Shown here in pieces: positions 52,060-64,000 of a stretch of DNA of 64,000 nucleotides. The DNA is from Micromussa lordhowensis. Its lineage: Eukaryota; Cnidaria; Anthozoa; Scleractinia; Lobophylliidae. Position numbers and translations under genes: made by a program. The first letter of the stretch is position 1. Every line of letters starts with the position of its first letter. The stretch lies in contig CAXHUQ010000829.1 in the NCBI GenBank assembly GCA_964020085.1, positions 186,001 through 250,000 on the forward strand. Reading direction: 5' to 3'. A model generated the notes under the pieces. That model did not search any database and was not told the DNA's origin. It worked only from the letters and a program-made list of their open reading frames with translations.

Positions 52060-55000
52060 GCAACTTGGAAAACTAATGGCACCAAAGCACTCCTGGGGTG
52101 GGTCCGGGTCCACATGCAAAGTTTCGGAGCTGCGCGACATCTCGCACTATGCTAACCAGCCCGTTTGCTAATTAGCCGAACTTTGCGCGCGTCGCAACTT
52201 TGCAAACTAATACCACCAAAGCACTCCCGGGGTCGGTCCGGGTCCAAATGCGAAGTATCGGAGCTGCGTGAAATCTCCCACTATGCTAATCAGCCCGCAG
52301 ATCCCCAGGCGTGGCCGGCTGGCTGACTCGTTAGCCGAGCTTGACGCGTGTCGCAACTTGGCAAACTAATGGCACCAAAGCACTCCTGGGGTGGGTCCGG
52401 GTCCACATGCAAAGTTTCGGAGCTGCGCGACATCTCGCACTATGCTAACCAGCCCGTTTGCTAATTAGCCGAACTTTGCGCGCGTCGCAACTTTGCAAAC
52501 TAATACCACCAAAGCACTCCCGGGGTCGGTCCGGGTCCAAATGCGAAGTATCGGAGCTGCGTGAAATCTCCCACTATGCTAATCAGCCCGGAGATCCCCA
52601 GGCGTGGCCGGCTGGCTGACTCGTTAGCCGAGCTTGACGCGTGTCGCAACTTGGCAAACTAATGGCACCAAAGCACTCCTGGGGTGGGTCCGGGTCCACA
52701 TGCAAAGTTTCGGAGCTGCGCGACATCTCGCACTATGCTAACCAGCCCGTTTGCTAATTAGCCGAACTTTGCGCGCGTCGCAACTTTGCAAACTAATACC
52801 ACCAAAGCACTCCCGGGGTCGGTCCGGGTCCAAATGCGAAGTATCGGAGCTGCGCGAAATCTCCCACTATGCTAATCAGCCCGCAGATCCCCAGGCGTGG
52901 CCGGCTGGCTGACTCGTTAGCCGAGCTTGACGCGTGTCGCAACTTGGCAAACTAATGGCACCAAAGCACTCCTGGGGTGGGTCCGGGTCCACATGCAAAG
53001 TTTCGGAGCTGCGCGACATCTCGCACTATGCTAACCAGCCCGTTTGCTAATTAGCCGAACTTTGCGCGCGTCGCAACTTTGCAAACTAATACCACCAAAG
53101 CACTCCCGGGGTCGGTCCGGGTCCAAATGCGAAGTATCGGAGCTGCGCGAAATCTCCCACTATGCTAATCAGCCCGCAGATCCCCAGGCGTGGCCGGCTG
53201 GCTGACTCGTTAGCCGAGCTTGACGCGTGTCGCAACTTGGCAAACTAATGGCACCAAAGCACTCCTGGGGTGGGTCCGGGTCCACATGCAAAGTTTCGGA
53301 GCTGCGCGACATCTCGCACTATGCTAACCAGCCCGTTTGCTAATTAGCCGAACTTTGCGCGCGTCGCAACTTTGCAAACTAATACCACCAAAGCACTCCC
53401 GGGGTCGGTCCGGGTCCAAATGCGAAGTATCGGAGCTGCGCGAAATCTCCCACTATGCTAATCAGCCCGCAGATCCCCAGGCGTGGCCGGCTGGCTGACT
53501 CGTTAGCCGAGCTTGACGCGTGTCGCAACTTGGCAAACTAATGGCACCAAAGCACTCCTGGGGTGGGTCCGGGTCCACATGCAAAGTTTCGGAGCTGCGC
53601 GACATCTCGCACTATGCTAACCAGCCCGTTTGCTAATTAGCCGAACTTTGCGCGCGTCGCAACTTTGCAAACTAATACCACCAAAGCACTCCCGGGGTCG
53701 GTCCGGGTCCAAATGCGAAGTATCGGAGCTGCGCGAAATCTCCCACTATGCTAATCAGCCCGCAGATCCCCAGGCGTGGCCGGCTGGCTGACTCGTTAGC
53801 CGAGCTTGACGCGTGTCGCAACTTGGCAAACTAATGGCACCAAAGCACTCCTGGGGTGGGTCCGGGTCCACATGCAAAGTTTCGGAGCTGCGCGACATCT
53901 CGCACTATGCTAACCAGCCCGTTTGCTAATTAGCCGAACTTTGCGCGCGTCGCAACTTTGCAAACTAATACCACCAAAGCACTCCCGGGGTCGGTCCGGG
54001 TCCAAATGCGAAGTATCGGAGCTGCGCGAAATCTCCCACTATGCTAATCAGCCCGCAGATCCCCAGGCGTGGCCGGCTGGCTGACTCGTTAGCCGAGCTT
54101 GACGCGTGTCGCACCTTGGCAAACTAATGGCACCAAAGCACTCCTGGGGTGGGTCCGGGTCCACATGCAAAGTTTCGGAGCTGCGCGACATCTCGCACTA
54201 TGCTAACCAGCCCGTTTGCTAATTAGCCGAACTTTGCGCGCGTCGCAACTTTGCAAACTAATACCACCAAAGCACTCCCGGGGTCGGTCCGGGTCCAAAT
54301 GCGAAGTATCGGAGCTGCGCGAAATCTCCCACTATGCTAATCAGCCCGCAGATCCCCAGGCGTGGCCGGCTGGCTGACTCGTTAGCCGAGCTTGACGCGT
54401 GTCGCAACTTGGCAAACTAATGGCACCAAAGCACTCCTGGGGTGGGTCCGGGTCCACATGCAAAGTTTCGGAGCTGCGCGACATCTCGCACTATGCTAAC
54501 CAGCCCGTTTGCTAATTAGCCGAACTTTGCGCGCGTCGCAACTTTGCAAACTAATACCACCAAAGCACTCCCGGGGTCGGTCCGGGTCCAAATGCGAAGT
54601 ATCGGAGCTGCGCGAAATCTCCCACTATGCTAATCAGCCCGCAGATCCCCAGGCGTGGCCGGCTGGCTGACTCGTTAGCCGAGCTTGACGCGTGTCGCAA
54701 CTTGGAAAACTAATGGCACCAAAGCACTCCTGGGGTGGGTCCGGGTCCACATGCAAAGTTTCGGAGCTGCGCGACATCTCGCACTATGCTAACCAGCCCG
54801 TTTGCTAATTAGCCGAACTTTGCGCGCGTCGCAACTTTGCAAACTAATACCACCAAAGCACTCCCGGGGTCGGTCCGGGTCCAAATGCGAAGTATCGGAG
54901 CTGCGTGAAATCTCCCACTATGCTAATCAGCCCGGAGATCCCCAGGCGTGGCCGGCTGGCTGACTCGTTAGCCGAGCTTGACGCGTGTCGCAACTTGGCA

Positions 55001-57900
55001 AACTAATGGCACCAAAGCACTCCTGGGGTGGGTCCGGGTCCACATGCAAAGTTTCGGAGCTGCGCGACATCTCGCACTATGCTAACCAGCCCGTTTGCTA
55101 ATTAGCCGAACTTTGCGCGCGTCGCAACTTTGCAAACTAATACCACCAAAGCACTCCCGGGGTCGGTCCGGGTCCAAATGCGAAGTATCGGAGCTGCGCG
55201 AAATCTCCCACTATGCTAATCAGCCCGCAGATCCCCAGGCGTGGCCGGCTGGCTGACTCGTTAGCCGAGCTTGACGCGTGTCGCAACTTGGAAAACTAAT
55301 GGCACCAAAGCACTCCTGGGGTGGGTCCGGGTCCACATGCAAAGTTTCGGAGCTGCGCGACATCTCGCACTATGCTAACCAGCCCGTTTGCTAATTAGCC
55401 GAACTTTGCGCGCGTCGCAACTTTGCAAACTAATACCACCAAAGCACTCCCGGGGTCGGTCCGGGTCCAAATGCGAAGTATCGGAGCTGCGTGAAATCTC
55501 CCACTATGCTAATCAGCCCGGAGATCCCCAGGCGTGGCCGGCTGGCTGACTCGTTAGCCGAGCTTGACGCGTGTCGCAACTTGGCAAACTAATGGCACCA
55601 AAGCACTCCTGGGGTGGGTCCGGGTCCACATGCAAAGTTTCGGAGCTGCGCGACATCTCGCACTATGCTAACCAGCCCGTTTGCTAATTAGCCGAACTTT
55701 GCGCGCGTCGCAACTTTGCAAACTAATACCACCAAAGCACTCCCGGGGTCGGTCCGGGTCCAAATGCGAAGTATCGGAGCTGCGCGAAATCTCCCACTAT
55801 GCTAATCAGCCCGCAGATCCCCAGGCGTGGCCGGCTGGCTGACTCGTTAGCCGAGCTTGACGCGTGTCGCAACTTGGCAAACTAATGGCACCAAAGCACT
55901 CCTGGGGTGGGTCCGGGTCCACATGCAAAGTTTCGGAGCTGCGCGACATCTCGCACTATGCTAACCAGCCCGTTTGCTAATTAGCCGAACTTTGCGCGCG
56001 TCGCAACTTTGCAAACTAATACCACCAAAGCACTCCCGGGGTCGGTCCGGGTCCAAATGCGAAGTATCGGAGCTGCGCGAAATCTCCCACTATGCTAATC
56101 AGCCCGCAGATCCCCAGGCGTGGCCGGCTGGCTGACTCGTTAGCCGAGCTTGACGCGTGTCGCAACTTGGCAAACTAATGGCACCAAAGCACTCCTGGGG
56201 TGGGTCCGGGTCCACATGCAAAGTTTCGGAGCTGCGCGACATCTCGCACTATGCTAACCAGCCCGTTTGCTAATTAGCCGAACTTTGCGCGCGTCGCAAC
56301 TTTGCAAACTAATACCACCAAAGCACTCCCGGGGTCGGTCCGGGTCCAAATGCGAAGTATCGGAGCTGCGCGAAATCTCCCACTATGCTAATCAGCCCGC
56401 AGATCCCCAGGCGTGGCCGGCTGGCTGACTCGTTAGCCGAGCTTGACGCGTGTCGCAACTTGGCAAACTAATGGCACCAAAGCACTCCTGGGGTGGGTCC
56501 GGGTCCACATGCAAAGTTTCGGAGCTGCGCGACATCTCGCACTATGCTAACCAGCCCGTTTGCTAATTAGCCGAACTTTGCGCGCGTCGCAACTTTGCAA
56601 ACTAATACCACCAAAGCACTCCCGGGGTCGGTCCGGGTCCAAATGCGAAGTATCGGAGCTGCGCGAAATCTCCCACTATGCTAATCAGCCCGCAGATCCC
56701 CAGGCGTGGCCGGCTGGCTGACTCGTTAGCCGAGCTTGACGCGTGTCGCAACTTGGCAAACTAATGGCACCAAAGCACTCCTGGGGTGGGTCCGGGTCCA
56801 CATGCAAAGTTTCGGAGCTGCGCGACATCTCGCACTATGCTAACCAGCCCGTTTGCTAATTAGCCGAACTTTGCGCGCGTCGCAACTTTGCAAACTAATA
56901 CCACCAAAGCACTCCCGGGGTCGGTCCGGGTCCAAATGCGAAGTATCGGAGCTGCGCGAAATCTCCCACTATGCTAATCAGCCCGCAGATCCCCAGGCGT
57001 GGCCGGCTGGCTGACTCGTTAGCCGAGCTTGACGCGTGTCGCACCTTGGCAAACTAATGGCACCAAAGCACTCCTGGGGTGGGTCCGGGTCCACATGCAA
57101 AGTTTCGGAGCTGCGCGACATCTCGCACTATGCTAACCAGCCCGTTTGCTAATTAGCCGAACTTTGCGCGCGTCGCAACTTTGCAAACTAATACCACCAA
57201 AGCACTCCCGGGGTCGGTCCGGGTCCAAATGCGAAGTATCGGAGCTGCGCGAAATCTCCCACTATGCTAATCAGCCCGCAGATCCCCAGGCGTGGCCGGC
57301 TGGCTGACTCGTTAGCCGAGCTTGACGCGTGTCGCAACTTGGCAAACTAATGGCACCAAAGCACTCCTGGGGTGGGTCCGGGTCCACATGCAAAGTTTCG
57401 GAGCTGCGCGACATCTCGCACTATGCTAACCAGCCCGTTTGCTAATTAGCCGAACTTTGCGCGCATCGCAACTTTGCAAACTAATACCACCAAAGCACTC
57501 CCGGGGTCGGTCCGGGTCCAAATGCGAAGTATCGGAGCTGCGTGAAATCTCCCACTATGCTAATCAGCCCGCAGATCCCCAGGCGTGGCCGGCTGGCTGA
57601 CTCGTTAGCCGAGCTTGACGCGTGTCGCAACTTGGCAAACTAATGGCACCAAAGCACTCCTGGGGTGGGTCCGGGTCCACATGCAAAGTTTCGGAGCTGC
57701 GCGACATCTCGCACTATGCTAACCAGCCCGTTTGCTAATTAGCCGAACTTTGCGCGCGTCGCAACTTTGCAAACTAATACCACCAAAGCACTCCCGGGGT
57801 CGGTCCGGGTCCAAATGCGAAGTATCGGAGCTGCGTGAAATCTCCCACTATGCTAATCAGCCCGCAGATCCCCAGGCGTGGCCGGCTGGCTGACTCGTTA
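52060..57900. repeat. Ten-unit higher-order duplication (2930 bp)
   Basis: Variants CCCGGAGATCC (52591, 55521) and GTCGCACCTTGG (54111, 57041) recur at exactly 2930 bp, ten times 293, together with GGAAAACTAATGG and CTGCGTGAAATC units. Edges are approximate. Confidence 0.82.
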
Positions 57901-60900
57901 GCCGAGCTTGACGCGTGTCGCAACTTGGCAAACTAATGGCACCAAAGCACTCCTGGGGTGGGTCCGGGTCCACATGCAAAGTTTCGGAGCTGCGCGACAT
58001 CTCGCACTATGCTAACCAGCCCGTTTGCTAATTAGCCGAACTTTGCGCGCGTCGCAACTTTGCAAACTAATACCACCAAAGCACTCCCGGGGTCGGTCCG
58101 GGTCCAAATGCGAAGTATCGGAGCTGCGCGAAATCTCCCACTATGCTAATCAGCCCGCAGATCCCCAGGCGTGGCCGGCTGGCTGACTCGTTAGCCGAGC
58201 TTGACGCGTGTCGCAACTTGGCAAACTAATGGCACCAAAGCACTCCTGGGGTGGGTCCGGGTCCACATGCAAAGTTTCGGAGCTGCGCGACATCTCGCAC
58301 TATGCTAACCAGCCCGTTTGCTAATTAGCCGAACTTTGCGCGCGTCGCAACTTTGCAAACTAATACCACCAAAGCACTCCCGGGGTCGGTCCGGGTCCAA
58401 ATGCGAAGTATCGGAGCTGCGCGAAATCTCCCACTATGCTAATCAGCCCGCAGATCCCCAGGCGTGGCCGGCTGGCTGACTCGTTAGCCGAGCTTGACGC
58501 GTGTCGCAACTTGGCAAACTAATGGCACCAAAGCACTCCTGGGGTGGGTCCGGGTCCACATGCAAAGTTTCGGAGCTGCGCGACATCTCGCACTATGCTA
58601 ACCAGCCCGTTTGCTAATTAGCCGAACTTTGCGCGCGTCGCAACTTTGCAAACTAATACCACCAAAGCACTCCCGGGGTCGGTCCGGGTCCAAATGCGAA
58701 GTATCGGAGCTGCGCGAAATCTCCCACTATGCTAATCAGCCCGCAGATCCCCAGGCGTGGCCGGCTGGCTGACTCGTTAGCCGAGCTTGACGCGTGTCGC
58801 AACTTGGCAAACTAATGGCACCAAAGCACTCCTGGGGTGGGTCCGGGTCCACATGCAAAGTTTCGGAGCTGCGCGACATCTCGCACTATGCTAACCAGCC
58901 CGTTTGCTAATTAGCCGAACTTTGCGCGCGTCGCAACTTTGCAAACTAATACCACCAAAGCACTCCCGGGGTCGGTCCGGGTCCAAATGCGAAGTATCGG
59001 AGCTGCGCGAAATCTCCCACTATGCTAATCAGCCCGCAGATCCCCAGGCGTGGCCGGCTGGCTGACTCGTTAGCCGAGCTTGACGCGTGTCGCAACTTGG
59101 CAAACTAATGGCACCAAAGCACTCCTGGGGTGGGTCCGGGTCCACATGCAAAGTTTCGGAGCTGCGCGACATCTCGCACTATGCTAACCAGCCCGTTTGC
59201 TAATTAGCCGAACTTTGCGCGCGTCGCAACTTTGCAAACTAATACCACCAAAGCACTCCCGGGGTCGGTCCGGGTCCAAATGCGAAGTATCGGAGCTGCG
59301 CGAAATCTCCCACTATGCTAATCAGCCCGCAGATCCCCAGGCGTGGCCGGCTGGCTGACTCGTTAGCCGAGCTTGACGCGTGTCGCAACTTGGCAAACTA
59401 ATGGCACCAAAGCACTCCTGGGGTGGGTCCGGGTCCACATGCAAAGTTTCGGAGCTGCGCGACATCTCGCACTATGCTAACCAGCCCGTTTGCTAATTAG
59501 CCGAACTTTGCGCGCGTCGCAACTTTGCAAACTAATACCACCAAAGCACTCCCGGGGTCGGTCCGGGTCCAAATGCGAAGTATCGGAGCTGCGCGAAATC
59601 TCCCACTATGCTGATCAGCCCGCAGATCCCCAGGCGTGGCCGGCTGGCTGACTCGTTAGCCGAGCTTGACGCGTGTCGCAACTTGGCAAACTAATGGCAC
59701 CAAAGCACTCCTGGGGTGGGTCCGGGTCCACATGCAAAGTTTCGGAGCTGCGCGACATCTCGCACTATGCTAACCAGCCCGTTTGCTAATTAGCTGAACT
59801 TTGCGTGCGTCGCAACTTTGCAAACTAATACCACCAAAGCACTCCCGGGGTCGGTCCGGGTCCAAATGCGAAGTATCGGAGCTGCGCGAAATCTCCCACT
59901 ATGCTAATCAGCCTGCAGATCCCCAGGCGTTGCCGGCTGGCTGACTCGTTAGCCGAGCTTGACGCGTGTCGCAACTTGGCAAACTAATGGCACCAAAGCA
60001 CTCCTGGGGTGGGTCCGGGTCCACATGCAAAGTTTCGGAGCTGCGCGACATCTCGCACTATGCTAACCAGCCCGTTTGCTAATTAGCCGAACTTTGCGCG
60101 CGTCGCAACTTTGCAAACTAATACCACCAAAGCACTCCCGGGGTCGGTCCGGGTCCAAATGCGAAGTATCGGAGCTGCGCGAAATCTCCCACTATGCTAA
60201 TCAGCCCGCAGATCCCCAGGCGTGGCCGGCTGGCTGACTCGTTAGCCGAGCTTGACGCGTGTCGCAACTTGGCAAACTAATGGCACCAAAGCACTCCTGG
60301 GGTGGGTCCGGGTCCACATGCAAAGTTTCGGAGCTGCGCGACATCTCGCACTATGCTAACCAGCCCGTTTGCTAATTAGCCGAACTTTGCGTGCGTCGCA
60401 ACTTTGCAAACTAATACCACCAAAGCACTCCCGGGGTCGGTCCGGGTCCAAATGCGAAGTATCGGAGCTGCGCGAAATCTCCCACTATGCTAATCAGCCC
60501 GCAGATCCCCAGGCGTGGCCGGCTGGCTGACTCGTTAGCCGAGCTTGACGCGTGTCGCAACTTGGCAAACTAATGGCACCAAAGCACTCCTGGGGTGGGT
60601 CCGGGTCCACATGCAAAGTTTCGGAGCTGCGCGACATCTCGCACTATGCTAACCAGCCCGTTTGCTAATTAGCCAAACTTTGCGCGCGTCGCAACTTTGC
60701 AAACTAATACCACCAAAGCACTCCCGGGGTCGGTCCGGGTCCAAATGCGAAGTATCGGAGCTGCGCGAAATCTCCCACTATGCTAATCAGCCCGCAGATC
60801 CCCAGGCGTGGCCGGCTGGCTGACTCGTTAGCCGAGCTTGACGCGTGTCGCAACTTGGCAAACTAATGGCACCAAAGCACTCCTGGGGTGGGTCCGGGTC

Positions 60901-63900
60901 CACATGCAAAGTTTCGGAGCTGCGCGACATCTCGCACTATGCTAACCAGCCCGTTTGCTAATTAGCCGAACTTTGCGCGCGTCGCAACTTTGCAAACTAA
61001 TACCACCAAAGCACTCCCGGGGTCGGTCCGGGTCCAAATGCGAAGTATCGGAGCTGCGCGAAATCTCCCACTATTCTAATCAGCCCGCAGATCCCCAGGC
61101 GTGGCCGGCTGGGTGACTCGTTAGCCGAGCTTGACGCGTGTCGCAACTTGGCAAACTAATGGCACCAAAGCACTCCTGGGGTGGGTCCGGGTCCACATGC
61201 AAAGTTTCGGAGCTGCGCGACATCTCGCACTATGCTAACCAGCCCGTTTGCTAATTAGCCGAACTTTGCGCGCGTCGCAACTTTGCAAACTAATACCACC
61301 AAAGCACTCCCGGGGTCGGTCCGGGTCCAAATGCGAAGTATCGGAGCTGCGCGAAATCTCCCACTATGCTAATCAGCCCGCAGATCCCCAGGCGTGGCCG
61401 GCTGGCTGACTCGTTAGCCGAGCTTGACGCGTGTCGCAACTTGGCAAACTAATGGCACCAAAGCACTCCTGGGGTGGGTCCGGGTCCACATGCAAAGTTT
61501 CGGAGCTGCGCGACATCTCGCACTATGCTAACCAGCCCGTTTGCTAATTAGCCGAACTTTGCGCGCGTCGCAACTTTGCAAACTAATACCACCAAAGCAC
61601 TCCCGGGGTCGGTCCGGGTCCAAATGCGAAGTATCGGAGCTGCGCGAAATCTCGCACTATGCTAATCAGCCCGCAGATCCCCAGGCGTGGCCGGCTGGCT
61701 GACTCGTTAGCCGAGCTTGACGCGTGTCGCAACTTGGCAAACTAATGGCACCAAAGCACTCCTGGGGTGGGTCCGGGTCCACATGCAAAGTTTCGGAGCT
61801 GCGCGACATCTCGCACTATGCTAACCAGCCCGTTTGCTAATTAGCCGAACTTTGCGCGCGTCGCAACTTTGCAAACTAATACCACCAAAGCACTCCCGGG
61901 GTCGGTCCGGGTCCAAATGCGAAGTATCGGAGCTGCGCGAAATCTCCCACTATGCTAATCAGCCCGCAGATCCCCAGGCGTGGCCGGCTGGCTGACTCGT
62001 TAGCCGAGCTTGACGCGTGTCGCAACTTGGCAAACTAATGGCACCAAAGCACTCCTGGGGTGGGTCCGGGTCCACATGCAAAGTTTCGGAGCTGCGCGAC
62101 ATCTCGCACTATGCTAACCAGCCCGTTTGCTAATTAGCCGAACTTTGCGCGCGTCGCAACTTTGCAAACTAATACCACCAAAGCACTCCCGGGGTCGGTC
62201 CGGGTCCAAATGCGAAGTATCGGAGCTGCGCGAAATCTCCCACTATGCTAATCAGCCCGCAGATCCCCAGGCGTGGCCGGCTGGCTGACTCGTTAGCCGA
62301 GCTTGACGCGTGTCACAACTTGGCAAACTAATGGCACCAAAGCACTCCTGGGGTGGGTCCGGGTCCACATGCAAAGTTTCGGAGCTGCGCGACATCTCGC
62401 ACTATGCTAACCAGCCCGTTTGCTAATTAGCCGAACTTTGCGCGCGTCGCAACTTTGCAAACTAATACCACCAAAGCACTCCCGGGGTCGGTCCGGGTCC
62501 AAATGCAAAGTATCGGAGCTGCGCGAAATCTCCCACTATGCTAATCAGCCCGCAGATCCCCAGGCGTGGCCGGCTGGCTGACTCGTTAGCCGAGCTTGAC
62601 GCGTGTCGCAACTTGGCAAACTAATGGCACCAAAGCACTCCTGGGGTGGGTCCGGGTCCACATGCAAAGTTTCGGAGCTGCGCGACATCTCGCACTATGC
62701 TAACCAGCCCGTTTGCTAATTAGCCGAACTTTGCGCGCGTCGCAACTTTGCAAACTAATACCACCAAAGCACTCCCGGGGTCGGTCCGGGTCCAAATGCG
62801 AAGTATCGGAGCTGCGCGAAATCTCCCACTATGCTAATCAGCCTGCAGATCCCCAGGCGTGGCCGGCTGGCTGACTCGTTAGCCGAGCTTGACGCGTGTC
62901 GCAACTTGGCAAACTAATGGCACCAAAGCACTCCTGGGGTGGGTCCGGGTCCACATGCAAAGTTTCGGAGCTGCGCGACATCTCGCACTATGCTAACCAG
63001 CCCGTTTGCTAATTAGCCGAACTTTGCGCGCGTCGCAACTTTGCAAACTAATACCACCAAAGCACTCCCGGGGTCGGTCCGGGTCCAAATGCGAAGTATC
63101 GGAGCTGCGCGAAATCTCCCACTATGCTAATCAGCCCGCAGATCCCCAGGCGTGGCCGGCTGGCTGACTCGTTAGCCGAGCTTGACGCGTGTCGCAACTT
63201 GGAAAACTAATGGCACCAAAGCACTCCTGGGGTGGGTCCGGGTCCACATGCAAAGTTTCGGAGCTGCGCGACATCTCGCACTATGCTAACCAGCCCGTTT
63301 GCTAATTAGCCGAACTTTGCGCGCGTCGCAACTTTGCAAACTAATACCACCAAAGCACTCCCGGGGTCGGTCCGGGTCCAAATGCGAAGTATCGGAGCTG
63401 CGTGAAATCTCCCACTATGCTAATCAGCCCGCAGATCCCCAGGCGTGGCCGGCTGGCTGACTCGTTAGCCGAGCTTGACGCGTGTCGCAACTTGGCAATC
63501 TAATGGCACCAAAGCACTCCTGGGGTGGGTCCGGGTCCACATGCAAAGTTTCGGAGCTGCGCGACATCTCGCACTATGCTAACCAGCCCGTTTGCTAATT
63601 AGCCGAACTTTGCGCGCGTCGCAACTTTGCAAACTAATACCACCAAAGCACTCCCGGGGTCGGTCCGGGTCCAAATGCGAAGTATCGGAGCTGCGTGAAA
63701 TCTCCCACTATGCTAATCAGCCCGCAGATCCCCAGGCGTGGCCGGCTGGCTGACTCGTTAGCCGAGCTTGACGCGTGTCGCAACTTGGCAAACTAATGGC
63801 ACCAAAGCACTCCTGGGGTGGGTCCGGGTCCACATGCAAAGTTTCGGAGCTGCGCGACATCTCGCACTATGCTAACCAGCCCGTTTGCTAATTAGCCGAA

Positions 63901-64000
63901 CTTTGCGCGCGTCGCAACTTTGCAAACTAATACCACCAAAGCACTCCCGGGGTCGGTCCGGGTCCAAATGCGAAGTATCGGAGCTGCGCGAAATCTCCCA

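Larger units (their letters stand above)
32941..64000. repeat. Satellite 2, 293-bp dimeric form, about 106 units, running off the window
   Basis: Same A-B dimer but with one G lost (CCCGCAGATCC), plus ACTCGTTAGCC, GGGGTGGGTCC and GCGCGACATCTCG replacing the earlier variants. Units are nearly identical and reveal higher-order structure: 879-bp period (38761, 39640, 40519), 1758-bp (42675 and 44433), 2930-bp (54111 and 57041), and pairs 77 and 44 units apart. One unit near 52012 is a base shorter. Two isolated open frames (41914-42102, 51873-52076) come from single mutations. No genes are seen. Confidence 0.95.

Noticed and set aside
41914..52076. Isolated open frames at 41914-42102 and 51873-52076
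   Set aside because: Each is produced by one substitution or one 1-bp deletion in an otherwise closed satellite unit.
21266..64000. Satellite 2 as a tRNA-derived short interspersed element
   Set aside because: GGTCCGGGTCC resembles a B box, but the only A-box-like sequence is about 24 bp away with the key A misplaced. There is no cloverleaf or terminator.
21266..64000. CENP-B box in satellite 2
   Set aside because: TTCG and CCCG elements are present, but I found no match to the required spacing on either strand.
15539..64000. CRISPR-like repeat structure
   Set aside because: The repeats are contiguous, without unique spacers, and there are no cas genes; the setting is eukaryotic.

Overview
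The window has two unrelated halves. Positions 1 to about 15538 are the right-hand part of an endogenous, protein-primed double-stranded DNA virus or giant transposon of the Polinton/Maverick-adintovirus kind. Positions 15539 to 64000 are two tandem satellite arrays. Introns, AATAAA signals, TATA boxes, a eukaryotic tRNA gene and long satellites point to an animal chromosome. I cannot name the species.

Viral half. The left edge cuts a family B DNA polymerase (minus strand) after its exonuclease domain. Next to it, divergently transcribed, is a RING-CH locus (plus strand). Then comes a compact minus-strand block running from 10520 down to 4608: a small gene, a chromodomain integrase, two paralogous structural-type proteins, small basic core-like proteins, and a parvovirus-type phospholipase A2. 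To the right are a Cys-rich 272-aa gene (minus), a locus producing an NLS protein and a GRF-zinc-finger protein (plus), a 186-aa unknown (minus), a locus with alternative 3' exons and a tRNA-Asp in its intron (plus), and a 137-aa coiled-coil-type gene (minus). No reading frame here is visibly broken. No double-jelly-roll capsid, packaging ATPase or adenain-like protease is seen in the window; if present they lie left of position 1.

Expression layout. Three features recur. (1) Adjacent minus-strand genes overlap by ATGA (or 8 nt) at seven junctions, suggesting coupled translation. (2) At four loci an upstream exon can either be read through or be spliced, with the phase exactly preserved, into a second coding body: the polymerase, RING, GRF and 13720-14686 loci. 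At two of these the alternative 3' parts are paralogous domains. (3) A bidirectional promoter of about 160 bp is present twice in inverted orientation (3177-3333 and 13499-13661), with a degenerate third trace at the element's right edge.

Satellite half. Array 1 (15539-21265) has a 219-bp unit, about 26 copies, and includes a 1511-bp tandem duplication. Array 2 (21266 to the window end) is a dimer of related 134-bp and 160-bp monomers, about 145 copies. It starts as a 294-bp form and switches near 32.9 kb to a 293-bp form, inside which shared variants reveal higher-order repeats of 3, 6 and 10 units and copies tens of units apart. Neither array appears to code for protein.
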